A DNA stretch of 64,000 nt. It comes from Thalassospira sp. MCCC 1A03138. Lineage in GTDB: Bacteria > Pseudomonadota > Alphaproteobacteria > Rhodospirillales > Thalassospiraceae. Shown one piece after another: positions 43,012 through 52,845 of the stretch. The stretch is from positions 1 through 64,000 of the forward strand of contig NZ_JFJY01000010.1 in the NCBI RefSeq assembly GCF_002115785.1, in the 5' to 3' direction. The position numbers and the translations under genes are program-made. The notes under the pieces were generated by a model. It searched no databases. It was not told the DNA's origin and worked only from the letters and a program-made list of their open reading frames with translations. Within the stretch, counting starts at the first letter, position 1; the number at the start of each line of letters is the position of its first letter.

Positions 43012-44924
43012 TGAAAAAGCTTGATGTCATTACCATCGGAAGATCATCGGTCGATCTTTATGGTGCGCAGATCGGCGGCCGCCTTGAGGATATGGCATCC
43101 TTTAGCAAATATATCGGCGGATCGCCCACCAATATGGCGTGCGGTACTGCGCGGCTTGGCCTGAAATCAGCGCTAATCACGCGGGTCGGGGACGAGCATA
43201 TGGGTCGGTTCATCCGTGAACAGCTTGTGGCCGAAGGGGTGGATGTGCGCGGGGTGATTACCGACCCCGAACGCCTGACGGCGCTGGTCCTTTTGGGCGT
43301 GCGCGATCAGGAACAGTTTCCGTTGATTTTCTATCGCGAAAACTGTGCCGATATGGCGTTGTGCGAGGATGATATTGATCCCGAATTCATCGCCGATGCG
43401 CGGTGCGTCACGGTGACGGGGACGCATTTATCGCATCCGCGCACGCGGGCCGCGGTTCTGAGGGCGTTGAAACTGGCGCGGGAAAACGGGGCCAAAACGG
43501 CCCTTGATATCGATTACCGGCCCAATCTTTGGGGATTGTCGGGGCATGGGGACGGTGAAAACCGGTTCATTGCATCGGACAAAGTCACCAAGGAACTGCA
43601 ATCGACCCTGCATCTGTTTGATTTGATTGTCGGGACCGAGGAAGAATTTCACATTGCCGGTGGTACGACCGATACCCTTGAGGCGCTTGAAAATGTCCGG
43701 GTTACGTCGCATGCGACGCTGGTGTGCAAACGCGGGCCGATGGGGGCGGTTGCCTTTACCGGCAAGATCGGCGCGAAGCTTGATGATGGTATTTCCGGCC
43801 CCGGTTTCCCGGTCGAGGTGTTTAACGTTCTAGGCGCTGGCGACGGGTTCATGTCCGGCCTGCTCAAGGGCTGGCTGACCGATCAGGATTGGGAAACGTC
43901 GCTTAAATATGCCAATGCCTGCGGGGCGTTTGCCGTATCGCGGCATGGCTGCACGCCGGCCTATCCAAGCTGGGAAGAATTGCAGTTCTTTTTCAAGCGA
44001 GGGATCAAAACCCCGGCATTGCGTCATGATGCGGAGCTTGAGCAGATCCATTGGTCGACCAACCGGATTGGTGACTGGCCGGAAATGCGGGTTTTTGCAT
44101 TTGATCACCGGATGCAGCTTGAAGACCTGGCCGATGAGGTTGGCGTTTCGCGCGACCGGATCGGGCCGTTCAAGGAGCTTTGCCTACGTTCCGTGCGGGA
44201 TGTTGCGGGCGACAAATCGGGTTATGGCATCCTGTGCGAACCGCGCCTTGGCCGTGATGCGCTTTATGCCGCAGCCGGTACCGGGCTTTGGATCGGGCGG
44301 CCGGTTGAATTGCCGGGATCGCGTCCGTTACGATTGGAAATTGGCCCTGATATTGGCAGCAAGCTTGCGGAATGGCCGGTCGAGCATGTGGTGAAGGTGC
44401 TGTGTTTCTATCACCCCGATGACGACGCGGCGATGAAGGCCGATCAGGAAGAAACCATCAAGCGACTGGCAGACGGGGCACGGGCCAACCGGCTTGAATT
44501 CCTTTTGGAAATCATCCCGTCAAAGGTGGCGGCATGTAATGATCAGACGACGGCAAAGATCATCGAGCGGTTTTATGAAATCGGGGTTTATCCCGATTGG
44601 TGGAAGCTGGAACCGATGAAGTCGAACGCGGCATGGCGTCATGCCTGTGACATGATTTCGCGCCATGATCCTTATTGCCGGGGTATCGTCGTTCTGGGTC
44701 TTGAAGCGCCCGAAGCCGAACTGGTGGCAAGTTTCGAAGTTGCCGCCAAGCATGACATGGTCAAGGGCTTTGCCGTCGGGCGGACGATCTTTGCCGGGGT
44801 TGCGCGCGACTGGCTTGCGGGTAACATTGACGATCAAACAGCCGTTACACAGATGGCGGAAAAATATCGCGCGCTTTGCACCACATGGGACGCGGCGCGC
44901 AAAAAATCGGGAGGAGCGGCATGA
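43011..44924 (+). CDS. iolC: IolC kinase fused to DUF2090 aldolase-like domain
   Basis: A 637-residue two-domain protein. Residues 1-320 are a PfkB-type kinase: GGSPTNMACGTARLGL at about 38-53 and FNVLGAGDGFMSGLL near 272-286 with the catalytic Asp. From about 345 onward lies a DUF2090 domain (MRVFAFDHRMQLEDLADEVG). The kinase phosphorylates 5-dehydro-2-deoxy-D-gluconate; DUF2090 is held to act as the aldolase that yields malonate semialdehyde and dihydroxyacetone phosphate. There is no separate iolJ here, which agrees with that. ATG 43011 overlaps the ATPase stop and the gene overlaps iolD by four bases. Confidence 0.92.
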   Translation: MKKLDVITIGRSSVDLYGAQIGGRLEDMASFSKYIGGSPTNMACGTARLGLKSALITRVGDEHMGRFIREQLVAEGVDVRGVITDPERLTALVLLGVRDQEQFPLIFYRENCADMALCEDDIDPEFIADARCVTVTGTHLSHPRTRAAVLRALKLARENGAKTALDIDYRPNLWGLSGHGDGENRFIASDKVTKELQSTLHLFDLIVGTEEEFHIAGGTTDTLEALENVRVTSHATLVCKRGPMGAVAFTGKIGAKLDDGISGPGFPVEVFNVLGAGDGFMSGLLKGWLTDQDWETSLKYANACGAFAVSRHGCTPAYPSWEELQFFFKRGIKTPALRHDAELEQIHWSTNRIGDWPEMRVFAFDHRMQLEDLADEVGVSRDRIGPFKELCLRSVRDVAGDKSGYGILCEPRLGRDALYAAAGTGLWIGRPVELPGSRPLRLEIGPDIGSKLAEWPVEHVVKVLCFYHPDDDAAMKADQEETIKRLADGARANRLEFLLEIIPSKVAACNDQTTAKIIERFYEIGVYPDWWKLEPMKSNAAWRHACDMISRHDPYCRGIVVLGLEAPEAELVASFEVAAKHDMVKGFAVGRTIFAGVARDWLAGNIDDQTAVTQMAEKYRALCTTWDAARKKSGGAA

Positions 44925-46750
44925 AAACCGTTCGATTAACCGCCGCCCAAGCGATGGTGCGGTATTTAAGCAAACAGCAGAACGAAGACGGTGTACCGTT
45001 TTTCGGCGGGTGCTGGGCGATTTTCGGTCATGGCAATGTTGCCGGAATGGGCGAGGCATTGCACGGCATCGGTGATGATTTCCCGACCTGGCGCGGCCAT
45101 AACGAGCAGGGCATGGCCCATGCCGCCATTGCCTATGCCAAGGCATCAAACCGCAAGCGCGCCATGACGGTCACGACATCGATCGGGCCGGGTGCGACCA
45201 ATATGGTGACGGCTGCGGCTCTTGCGCATGTCAACCGCCTGCCGGTTCTGTTTGTGCCCGGTGACGTGTTTGCCAATCGGGCACCTGATCCGGTGTTGCA
45301 GCAGGTCGAGGATTTCGGTGATGGCACGATTTCGGCCAATGATTGTTTCAAACCGGTCAGCCGTTATTTTGATCGCATCATGCGCGCCGAGCAGCTTTTG
45401 ACCGCCCTGCCACGTGCGATGGCAACCCTGACCGATCCGGCCGATTGCGGCCCGGTGACATTGGCATTCTGTCAGGATGTGCAGGCCGAGGCGTTTGATT
45501 GGCCCGAAAGTTTCTTTGAGACCAAAATCTGGAAATCCCAGCGTCCGCGCGCAGATCTGGATCAGCTTGAGGCGGCGGTGGCGGCGATCAAGGCGGCCAA
45601 ACAGCCGATGATCATTGCGGGTGGCGGGGTACATTATGCGGGGGCGTGCGATGCCCTGGCCGAGTTCGCCCATCGCCACAATATCCCGGTCGGGGAAACG
45701 CAGGCGGGTAAATCGTCCATGCCGTGGGATGATGATCTTAACCTTGGTTCCATTGGTGTCACGGGGGCAAGCAGTGCCAATGCGATTGCCGAAAATGCCG
45801 ACCTGATCATTGCCATCGGCACACGGTTGCAGGATTTCACCACCGGCAGCTGGGCGCTGTTCAAGCATCCGGAGCGGCGCATCCTGTCGATCAATGTCGC
45901 GGCCTATGACGCGACCAAACACAATGCGATTGCGGTAACGGGCGATGCCAAGGTGACCTTGGCCGAAATCGGCGGGATGCTGGGCGATTACCGGGCACCG
46001 GCGATTGATGCCAACCTTAAATCCGACTGGATTGCGGCGGTGGACAAGGTGACGGCAATGCCGACGGGCAATGCCCTTCCGACCGACGCGCAGGTGATTG
46101 GTGCGGTTCAGCGCAGTGTCGATGACGATGCGATTGTGGTCTGCGCGGCGGGTGGTCTGCCCGGCGAGTTGCACAAGCTTTGGAAGGCGGCAAAACCCAA
46201 CGGTTATCACGTTGAATACGGCTTTTCCTGCATGGGATATGAAATTGCCGGTGGGTTGGGTGTCAAGATGGCACAGCCCGACCGCGAGGTCGTGGTGATG
46301 GTCGGTGACGGGTCATACATGATGATGAATTCCGAACTGGCGACCAGTGTGATGCTGGGCCACAAGATCATCACCGTGATCCTTGATAACCGTGGCTTTG
46401 GCTGTATCAACCGGCTGCAAATGGCAACCGGCGGGGAGAGTTTCAACAACCTTCTGGATACCGCGCGCCATGTGGTGCCGTCGGCGATTGATTTCACCGC
46501 CCATGCCGGATCGATGGGGGCGATTGCCGAAAAGGTATCGTCGATCAGCGAACTGGAAGCGGCGATGGAACGTGCCCGCAAGGCGGACCGTTCCTATGCC
46601 ATTGTCATTGATACCGATCCCCTGCCAAGCACCGATGCCGGTGGCCATTGGTGGGATGTTGCCGTGCCGGAAGTTTCGGTGCGGCCAACGGTGAATGAAG
46701 CACGCAAAAATTACGAAGCTGCGCTTAAACAACAGCGCCCCGGAGATTGA
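44921..46750 (+). CDS. iolD: 3D-(3,5/4)-trihydroxycyclohexane-1,2-dione hydrolase
   Basis: A 609-residue thiamine-diphosphate enzyme. N-terminal domain with the catalytic Glu in [15 protein letters not shown] (about 65-80), a central domain, and the C-terminal ThDP motif [14 protein letters not shown] followed by the Asn in ILDNRGFG. IolD opens the ring of the diketo-inositol formed by IolE. GGGAGGAG precedes ATG 44921, within the iolC end; the next gene starts four bases after its stop. Confidence 0.94.
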   Translation: MKTVRLTAAQAMVRYLSKQQNEDGVPFFGGCWAIFGHGNVAGMGEALHGIGDDFPTWRGHNEQGMAHAAIAYAKASNRKRAMTVTTSIGPGATNMVTAAALAHVNRLPVLFVPGDVFANRAPDPVLQQVEDFGDGTISANDCFKPVSRYFDRIMRAEQLLTALPRAMATLTDPADCGPVTLAFCQDVQAEAFDWPESFFETKIWKSQRPRADLDQLEAAVAAIKAAKQPMIIAGGGVHYAGACDALAEFAHRHNIPVGETQAGKSSMPWDDDLNLGSIGVTGASSANAIAENADLIIAIGTRLQDFTTGSWALFKHPERRILSINVAAYDATKHNAIAVTGDAKVTLAEIGGMLGDYRAPAIDANLKSDWIAAVDKVTAMPTGNALPTDAQVIGAVQRSVDDDAIVVCAAGGLPGELHKLWKAAKPNGYHVEYGFSCMGYEIAGGLGVKMAQPDREVVVMVGDGSYMMMNSELATSVMLGHKIITVILDNRGFGCINRLQMATGGESFNNLLDTARHVVPSAIDFTAHAGSMGAIAEKVSSISELEAAMERARKADRSYAIVIDTDPLPSTDAGGHWWDVAVPEVSVRPTVNEARKNYEAALKQQRPGD

Positions 46751-46754
46751 GAAA

Positions 46755-47660
46755 ATGATCCTTTACGGTACCAACCCGATTGCCTGGTCCAATGACGATG
46801 ATCAGACGCTGGGTGCTGAAATCAGCCTTGAAACCTGTTTGTCCGAAGCAGGCGAAATCGGTTTTGACGGGATTGAAAAAGGCCACAAGATGCCGACCGA
46901 ACCGGCGGCACTGAAGGCCAAGCTTGACCCCAACGGGCTTAAATTCGTGTCGGGCTGGCATTCGCTTAATCTTCTGACCCATTCGGTCGAGGACGAGAAA
47001 AAGGCGATCCAGCCGCATCTGGATTTGCTGAAAGCCATGGGATGCAAGGTGTGCATCGTGTGTGAAACCAGCAACGCGATCCACGGCAATGACGATGCGG
47101 CCCTGTCTGATAGCCCGGTTTTGCCGACGGACAAATGGGCGAAATTTGGCGCGGATGTTGAGGCGATTGCCGCCTATTGCGCCGAACAGGGTGTGACATT
47201 GGTGTATCATCACCATATGGGCACGATTGTTGAAACGGCCGATGAAATTCATCAGTTCATGGCCCATACCGGCCCGAAAACGCACCTGTTGCTGGATACA
47301 GGACACGCGTGGTTTGGCGGGGCAAATCCCGAAGAACTGGCAAGCCGTTATATGGGACGCGTCGCCCATATCCATTGCAAGAATGTGCGTCCGAAAATCG
47401 CCGAGCAGGTCCGCAATCAGCATCTGAGCTTCCTTGAAGGGGTGCGGCGCGGGGTGTTTACCGTGCCTGGTGACGAGGAAGGCATTGTTGATTTTGAACC
47501 GGTTCTGAAGATCGCGGCCGAACATGATTATTCCGGCTGGCTGGTGATCGAGGCCGAACAGGACCCGGTCGTGCGCAACCCGTTCAAGTATCAGTCGATG
47601 GGGCTCAAGGCCCTTCGCGCGATGGCGCAGAAAACCGGACTGGATAAGGGAGAAGCCTGA
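46755..47660 (+). CDS. iolE: 2-keto-myo-inositol dehydratase
   Basis: A 301-residue TIM-barrel protein of the AP_endonuc_2 superfamily. It starts [16 protein letters not shown], as IolE proteins do, and has metal-binding positions in [31 protein letters not shown] and the terminal Glu in [10 protein letters not shown]. It removes water from 2-keto-myo-inositol to give the IolD substrate. ATG 46755 follows GAGATTGAGAAA; the stop overlaps iolB. Confidence 0.94.
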   Translation: MILYGTNPIAWSNDDDQTLGAEISLETCLSEAGEIGFDGIEKGHKMPTEPAALKAKLDPNGLKFVSGWHSLNLLTHSVEDEKKAIQPHLDLLKAMGCKVCIVCETSNAIHGNDDAALSDSPVLPTDKWAKFGADVEAIAAYCAEQGVTLVYHHHMGTIVETADEIHQFMAHTGPKTHLLLDTGHAWFGGANPEELASRYMGRVAHIHCKNVRPKIAEQVRNQHLSFLEGVRRGVFTVPGDEEGIVDFEPVLKIAAEHDYSGWLVIEAEQDPVVRNPFKYQSMGLKALRAMAQKTGLDKGEA

Positions 47661-48463
47661 TGGCCGATCTGCTGAGAAAACCGTCGGGGACCCGTGGAAA
47701 GGTCCATGACATTACCGCCCAAAGTGCCAATTGGGGCTATGTCGGGTTCGGGCTTTATCACCTGAAAGCCGGTGAAACGGCAGCCGAGCCGACGGGCGAC
47801 CGGGAAGTGATCCTTGTCCTTGTCGAAGGCAAGGCGGAAATTGCGGTGGGCGATCAGAATTTCGGGGAACTGGGCAAACGCATGAGTGTGTTTGAACGCA
47901 TTCCCCCGGCCTGTGTTTATGCGCCCAATGATGCCAACTGGACGGCCAAGGCCACGACCGATTGCACGCTTGCGGTCTGTACCGCACCGGGCAAGGGCAA
48001 TTACCCGGCGCGCGTGATCAGCGATATCGAGCTGGTCGAACGCGGCAAGGGGGGCAATACGCGATACATCCATCCGATTGCGATGGAGGAAAAGGATATT
48101 GCCGACAGCCTGCTTGTGACCGAGGTTTTCACCCCGTCGGGCAACTGGTCAAGCTATCCGCCGCACCGCCATGACGAGGATAATTATCCCGACATGACCT
48201 ATCTTGAGGAAACCTATTATCACCGGCTTAATCCCAGGCAGGGCTTTGGTTTCCAGCGGGTGTTTACCGAGGATGGGGAGCTTGATGAAACCATGGCGGT
48301 TTCGGATGGCGATGTGGTTCTGGTGCCCAAGGGGCATCACCCGTGCGGCAGTCCTTATGGCTATGAGATGTATTACCTGAATGTCATGGCTGGACCGATG
48401 CGCAAATGGCGGTTCCAGAACCATCCCGATCACGACTGGATTTTCCAGCGCGACAGCAAATAA
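47660..48463 (+). CDS. iolB: 5-deoxy-glucuronate isomerase
   Basis: A 267-residue bicupin. The C-terminal cupin carries the IolB signature around NWSSYPPHRHDEDNYPDMTYLEETYYHRL (about 155-185), and PKGHHPCGSPYGYEMYYLNVMAGP near the end. IolB isomerises 5-deoxy-D-glucuronate to 5-dehydro-2-deoxygluconate, the substrate of IolC. It overlaps iolE at TGATG and is 54 bases from iolG. Confidence 0.94.
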   Translation: MADLLRKPSGTRGKVHDITAQSANWGYVGFGLYHLKAGETAAEPTGDREVILVLVEGKAEIAVGDQNFGELGKRMSVFERIPPACVYAPNDANWTAKATTDCTLAVCTAPGKGNYPARVISDIELVERGKGGNTRYIHPIAMEEKDIADSLLVTEVFTPSGNWSSYPPHRHDEDNYPDMTYLEETYYHRLNPRQGFGFQRVFTEDGELDETMAVSDGDVVLVPKGHHPCGSPYGYEMYYLNVMAGPMRKWRFQNHPDHDWIFQRDSK

Positions 48464-48517
48464 ACCCGTTTTCCGTATTCCCGTCTTCGCAACATTTGTC
48501 CTTTCAGGATGTCAAAC

Positions 48518-49507
48518 ATGCTTAATATCGGACTTCTTGGTGCTGGCCGTATCGGCATCACCCACGCCAAAGCCGTTCAGGCCCTGCCAAATGCCAAAAT
48601 CGCCAAGGTTTTCGACCCGGTCGATGCCGCAGCGGAAAACGCGATTGCCCTTACCGGGGCCACCCGTGCGACGGTCGAGGAAATCATGGCGGATGGCAAT
48701 ATTCACGCCGTTATCATTGCGACCCCAACCGACCTTCATGCCGATCAGATCGAACTGGCCGCGCGGGCCGGCAAGGCGATTTTCTGTGAAAAACCGGTCG
48801 ATCTGGATGCCGGGCGGGTGCGCGATTGCCTGAAAGTGGTCGAGGAAACCGGTGCGGTTCTGATGGTTGGTTTCAACCGTCGTTTTGACCCCAGTTTTGC
48901 CCGTCTTCGGGCCGAAATTGACGCGGGCGCGATTGGCGATGTTGAAATGGTGCAGATCACGTCGCGTGATCCGTCCGCGCCGCCGGTTGATTATATCAAA
49001 CGGTCGGGCGGGCTTTTCCGCGATATGATGATCCATGACCTTGATATGGCGCGCTTCCTTCTGGGCGAAGAAATCGTGTCGGTCTATGCGACCGGTGCGG
49101 TCCTGACCGATCCGGCGATCAAGGCGACCGGTGATGTCGATAGTGCTGCGGCAACCCTTCGGACCAAAAGCGGCCGGATGGCGGTGATCACCAATTCGCG
49201 TCGTGCAACATATGGTTATGATCAGCGCATCGAAGTCCATGGCTCAAAAGGCTTGGTCGAGGCCGGAAACCATCGCACCACGTCGGTGACGGTGGCGAAC
49301 GGGGCGGGCTATACCGCCGAACCGTTGATGGATTTCTTTATGTCGCGTTATGCCGATGCCTATCGGATCGAACTGACGACTTTCTGTGATGTGGTGGCGG
49401 GTAAAACCACCAATTATCCCAGCGGTGCGGATGGCCTGAAAGCGTTGCTTCTGGCCGATGCGGCGCTTGAATCGCTTGCGAGTGGCAAGGAAGTTCTGGT
49501 CGGGTAA
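48518..49507 (+). CDS. iolG: Inositol 2-dehydrogenase
   Basis: A 329-residue Gfo/Idh/MocA enzyme. GLLGAGRIGITHAKAV at the N-terminus binds NAD; FCEKPVDLD near 92-100 carries the catalytic Lys; RDMMIHDLDMARFLLGEE near 170-187 has the Asp and His of the active site. It oxidises myo-inositol to 2-keto-myo-inositol, the first step of the pathway. I chose ATG 48518, eight bases after AGGAT; ATG 48509 is possible. It is the last gene of the operon and is followed by a terminator at 49592. Confidence 0.93.
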   Translation: MLNIGLLGAGRIGITHAKAVQALPNAKIAKVFDPVDAAAENAIALTGATRATVEEIMADGNIHAVIIATPTDLHADQIELAARAGKAIFCEKPVDLDAGRVRDCLKVVEETGAVLMVGFNRRFDPSFARLRAEIDAGAIGDVEMVQITSRDPSAPPVDYIKRSGGLFRDMMIHDLDMARFLLGEEIVSVYATGAVLTDPAIKATGDVDSAAATLRTKSGRMAVITNSRRATYGYDQRIEVHGSKGLVEAGNHRTTSVTVANGAGYTAEPLMDFFMSRYADAYRIELTTFCDVVAGKTTNYPSGADGLKALLLADAALESLASGKEVLVG

Positions 49508-49528
49508 GCGAAAAAAATCGCCGATCCT

Positions 49529-49559
49529 ATCAAAAAGTTCTTGATTTGTTCTTTTTGAT
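49529..49559. repeat. Inverted repeat with 13-base loop after iolG
   Basis: ATCAAAAAG at 49529-49537 and CTTTTTGAT at 49551-49559, perfect over nine bases. The loop and right flank repeat TTGATTTG. It lies between the iolG stop and the GC-rich terminator; it may help in 3'-end formation. Confidence 0.5.
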
Positions 49560-49591
49560 TTGATACAAGAACCAAGTCAACACCAGAATTG

Positions 49592-49623
49592 CGCCCGTCG
49601 GGAATTTCCCGGCGGGCGTTTTT
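49592..49623 (+). terminator. Terminator of the inositol operon
   Basis: Stem CGCCCGTCGGGAA at 49592-49604 with TTCCCGGCGGGCG at 49606-49618 (one G-T pair) and a T-run directly behind it. A strong intrinsic terminator 84 bases after iolG. Confidence 0.88.
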
Positions 49624-49772
49624 GTTTTGGCGGAATGTGGTGTGCGGCGGGTAGCCAGATGGCGGCTCGTCGGGTCGGTATTATGGCCACGGGCGGCGAT
49701 TTTGGCCGTCTTGCTGGCGGTCAAACGGGGGACAAACGGCAGTCAAAAGCAGTCAAAGGTGGCCAAGCGGGA

Positions 49773-49865
49773 GAGTTGCGCCCGGTTTGCGGGCTGTTTG
49801 AGCGCCAGTTGAGCGTCATTTGGGGGGCTTTATGCCCGAGTTGCGCCCGAGTTGCGCCCGGTTTG
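49773..49865. repeat. 17-base direct repeat in non-coding DNA
   Basis: GAGTTGCGCCCGGTTTG occurs exactly at 49773-49789 and 49849-49865, and its first 12 bases again at 49838-49849. They lie in the gap of about 330 bases between the iol terminator and the convergent fatty-acid-type gene. AGTCAAA is also repeated nearby (49741 and 49751). No gene is convincing in this gap; its function is unknown. Confidence 0.6.
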
Positions 49866-49951
49866 TGCCGGGTCGCGGGGCTGGATGATGTTGGAGGAGG
49901 GCCGGGGTCGGGCACCTTTCCGGGGCCGTGAAAGCCCCGGATTTCAGGTGT

Positions 49952-51928
49952 TCAGGCGGTCTTTTTAAGGTGCATCGGGCCGCCCTTGTGGCGGGGGAAG
50001 CCGTAGCCGTTGACCATCACGACATCGATGGCGTCCGGGCTGTGCGCGATGCCCTCAGTAAGGATTTTTTCGCCTTCTGCCTGCATGGCAGACAGGATGG
50101 TTTCGATGATTTCGGCATCGGAAAACGGGCGGCGTTTGATGCCCTTTTTCGCCGATTCAGCGATGACCAGTTCATCGACAACAGGATCAGGGAAAGCTTT
50201 GCCATGTTCATCATAGCGATACCACCCAAGGCCATTCTTGCGCCCGAAACGGCCCATTTCACAGAGGTAATCCCCAAGCGCGACATATCGTTCATTCGGG
50301 TCGCGGGTGGGTGCCAGGCGTTTGCGCGTGGCCCATGAGATTTCAAGCCCAGCCATGTCCTGCATGGCAAACAGGCCCATCGGGAAACCGAAATTGGTCA
50401 TGGCGCGGTCAATGTCAGACGGGAGAGATCCGTCTTCGAGCATGTATTCGCAATGTTTGCGATAGGCCGACATGATCCGGTTGCCGATGAAGCCATCACA
50501 CACCCCGCAAGGGACCGCGATCTTGCCCAGCCGTCTGGCGAAGGCAAGGGCCGTTGCCAGTGTTGCGGGGCTGGCCAACCGGGTGCGGACGACTTCGAGC
50601 AATTTCATCACATGCGCCGGGGAGAAGAAATGCAGGCCGATCACCCGTTCGGGATGGGTGCAGGCCGTCGCAATCGCATCGATGTCGAGATAGGAGGTGT
50701 TGGATGCCAGCACCGCATCGGATTTGCAATGGGCGGAGAGTTTGGCAAACACGTCATGCTTGACGCCCATGTCCTCGAACACGGCCTCGATCACCAGATC
50801 GCAATTGGCGAGCGCTGCGTAATCCGTGCTGCTGACGAGGTCGCCCAGAAGCTGATCATGGCGGGACTGGGTGATGATGCCGCGTTTGAGCGACCCGCCG
50901 AGATGATGGCGGACATTGGTAATGCCGCGTTCACAGGCATCGTCATCGCGTTCGATCATCACCACGGCATAGCCGGCCAGAAGGGCGGCGGTGGCAATAC
51001 CGGCCCCCATGATGCCGCCGCCAATGACGCCGATTTCGTGAAGGGGGCGGGGATCGACCCCGGCCAGTTCGGGCAGCTTGGCAACCGATCGTTCGGCAAA
51101 GAAAATGTGACGCAGTGCCTTTGACTGGTCGCTGTCGCGAAGGCGAACGAAGTTTTCGCGTTCAAGACCCAGGGCGGTTCTGGCGTCGCCGGTGACAGCG
51201 GCCCGAATGGTCTGGGCGGCAATCACCGGGGCATCCTGTCCACGGGCCTTTTTGCCGATCCCGGCAAGGGTTGCATCCCAAGCATCGGCATCCGGGGCAT
51301 TGACCGGAGCGCGGTCAATCAGGGCGGTCGGGCAGGGATCACTTTTGATCCGTTCGGCCATTGCGCAGGCGGCAACCCGCAAATCACCATTTCCGATATC
51401 CGCAATTTCGTCGATCAGGCCGAAATCATGGGCGGTGGTGGCATTGACCGGCTTGCCGCCGGTGATCATGGCAATTGCATTTTCAACTGCGATCAGGCGG
51501 GGCAAGCGCACGGTCCCACCGGCACCGGGGATCAGGCCAAGATTAACTTCGGGCAGGCCGAGTTTGGCGGTGGCTGTGGCGATGCGGTAATGGCAACCCA
51601 GCGCAACTTCAAGCCCGCCGCCAAGTGCATTGCCATGAATGGCGGCAATCAGCGGCTTGTTTGATTGTTCGAGTTTGAGGATCAGGTCGGGCAGGATCGG
51701 GTCCAGCGGCGGTTTGCCAAATTCGGTAACATCGGCCCCGGCGATAAAGGTTGACCCGGCGCAGGTCAGGATCGCGGCACGGATCGCGTCATCGCGGTTG
51801 ACCTGATCCAGCGCATCCCAAATTCCCAGACGGACGGCATGGCTGGTCGCGTTGATCGGTGGGTGATCAATCGTGATGATCGCAATGTCGTTTTCGGTTG
51901 TAAGACTGACGGGGGACAGTGTGGACAT
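49952..51928 (-). CDS. Bifunctional enoyl-CoA hydratase/3-hydroxyacyl-CoA dehydrogenase
   Basis: A 658-residue FadJ-like protein. Residues 1-190 are a crotonase domain (FIAGADVTEF with oxyanion-hole positions, then GGGLEVALGCHYRIA and the Glu of LGLPEVNLGLIPGAGGT). From about 297 a Rossmann domain (IGVIGGGIMGAGIATAALLAGY) and the 3-hydroxyacyl-CoA dehydrogenase core follow, with NTSYLDIDAIA, GLHFFSPAHVMKLLEVV and the C-terminal domains. It is co-directional with the formamidase gene (the two share base 51928) and divergent from the aminobenzoate cluster. It likely works in the lower part of that pathway or in general beta-oxidation. Confidence 0.9.
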   Translation of the reverse strand: MSTLSPVSLTTENDIAIITIDHPPINATSHAVRLGIWDALDQVNRDDAIRAAILTCAGSTFIAGADVTEFGKPPLDPILPDLILKLEQSNKPLIAAIHGNALGGGLEVALGCHYRIATATAKLGLPEVNLGLIPGAGGTVRLPRLIAVENAIAMITGGKPVNATTAHDFGLIDEIADIGNGDLRVAACAMAERIKSDPCPTALIDRAPVNAPDADAWDATLAGIGKKARGQDAPVIAAQTIRAAVTGDARTALGLERENFVRLRDSDQSKALRHIFFAERSVAKLPELAGVDPRPLHEIGVIGGGIMGAGIATAALLAGYAVVMIERDDDACERGITNVRHHLGGSLKRGIITQSRHDQLLGDLVSSTDYAALANCDLVIEAVFEDMGVKHDVFAKLSAHCKSDAVLASNTSYLDIDAIATACTHPERVIGLHFFSPAHVMKLLEVVRTRLASPATLATALAFARRLGKIAVPCGVCDGFIGNRIMSAYRKHCEYMLEDGSLPSDIDRAMTNFGFPMGLFAMQDMAGLEISWATRKRLAPTRDPNERYVALGDYLCEMGRFGRKNGLGWYRYDEHGKAFPDPVVDELVIAESAKKGIKRRPFSDAEIIETILSAMQAEGEKILTEGIAHSPDAIDVVMVNGYGFPRHKGGPMHLKKTA

Positions 51929-52764
51929 TATGCGTCCTCCGGCTCAATCGGATGCAGCAGGCAGGCGACCAGATCAGAGTCCGGATCGGCCAGATCGGCG
52001 ATCACGTCGAAATGGTGTTTGCCGGGGGCCTCAACCGCGCGGGTCGCAGCACCTAGTCCGGTCCAGATATTGGCAAGAAGATCGTTCTGGCGGACAAATT
52101 CCGGCCGTTCATCCGCGCCCACCCAGCAGGTGATGGAGCATGGCAGATGCGGACGGGTCAGTGCGGCACTTTCGGAAACCGCCTCGTCTTCGTCGAGTTT
52201 CAGCACATCATTCATCGCGGTTTTCAAAAGCGGGCGCAGATCGTGCAGGCCGCTGATCGAAACAGTGTTTTTGATGCGTGCCTGCGTTGCCGGTGAAAGG
52301 GGCGAGGAGACGCAGTTCATCCGGCTAACCAGATGGCCGCCCGCCGAATGGCCGGTCAGATGGATCGGGCCAGAAATACGATTGGCAACATGATCAATCG
52401 CCGCCCCGATCTGGCGGGTGATTTCCGACAGGCGGGCGTCGGGGGCCAAAATATAGCTTGGCAGACAGACCGCCCAGCCGCGCGCCACAGCCCCGCGTGC
52501 CAGATGCGACCATGTCGATTTATCAAACGCCTTCCAATAGCCGCCATGCACGAAAACAACCACGCCCTTTGGGGTGCCTTCGGGCCGGAACAGGTCGTAT
52601 CTTTCGCGCGCGGCATTGCCATAGGCAATATCGAGTTCCGCCCGGCCTGATGCCGCCATTTCATCGCGGAAGGCCGCGGCCAGTTTGGCCCACATGCCGG
52701 GAAATTCCGCCGCACCCCTGATATGGTCGCCATTGGCGTATGCGTCGTCCCAGTTGGTGATCAT
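51928..52764 (-). CDS. Alpha/beta-hydrolase, probable kynurenine formamidase
   Basis: A 278-residue alpha/beta-hydrolase. HGGYW at 73-77 forms the oxyanion hole and the nucleophile Ser140 sits in TGHSAGGH; an Asp/His pair near the C-terminus (GKHHFDVIADL) completes the triad. This is the pattern of the eukaryote-like arylformamidases rather than the metal-dependent bacterial KynB. With tryptophan dioxygenase and kynureninase genes in the same region, hydrolysis of N-formylkynurenine is the natural job. Start ATG 52764 (ribosome site GGGAG upstream); an ATG at 52803 would add 13 residues. Its end overlaps the next gene by one base. Confidence 0.8.
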   Translation of the reverse strand: MITNWDDAYANGDHIRGAAEFPGMWAKLAAAFRDEMAASGRAELDIAYGNAARERYDLFRPEGTPKGVVVFVHGGYWKAFDKSTWSHLARGAVARGWAVCLPSYILAPDARLSEITRQIGAAIDHVANRISGPIHLTGHSAGGHLVSRMNCVSSPLSPATQARIKNTVSISGLHDLRPLLKTAMNDVLKLDEDEAVSESAALTRPHLPCSITCWVGADERPEFVRQNDLLANIWTGLGAATRAVEAPGKHHFDVIADLADPDSDLVACLLHPIEPEDA

Positions 52765-52845
52765 TGTTTTTATCGCTCCCTTGTTTTTGGAGTGAATTTT
52801 CATTTGTTACTTGATAACAAACGGTTCTTTGGGTGGGGTTTTCTC

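Noticed and set aside
49560-49931. 123-codon open frame after the inositol operon
   Set aside because: It runs across a strong terminator hairpin and direct repeats and has no protein-like features.
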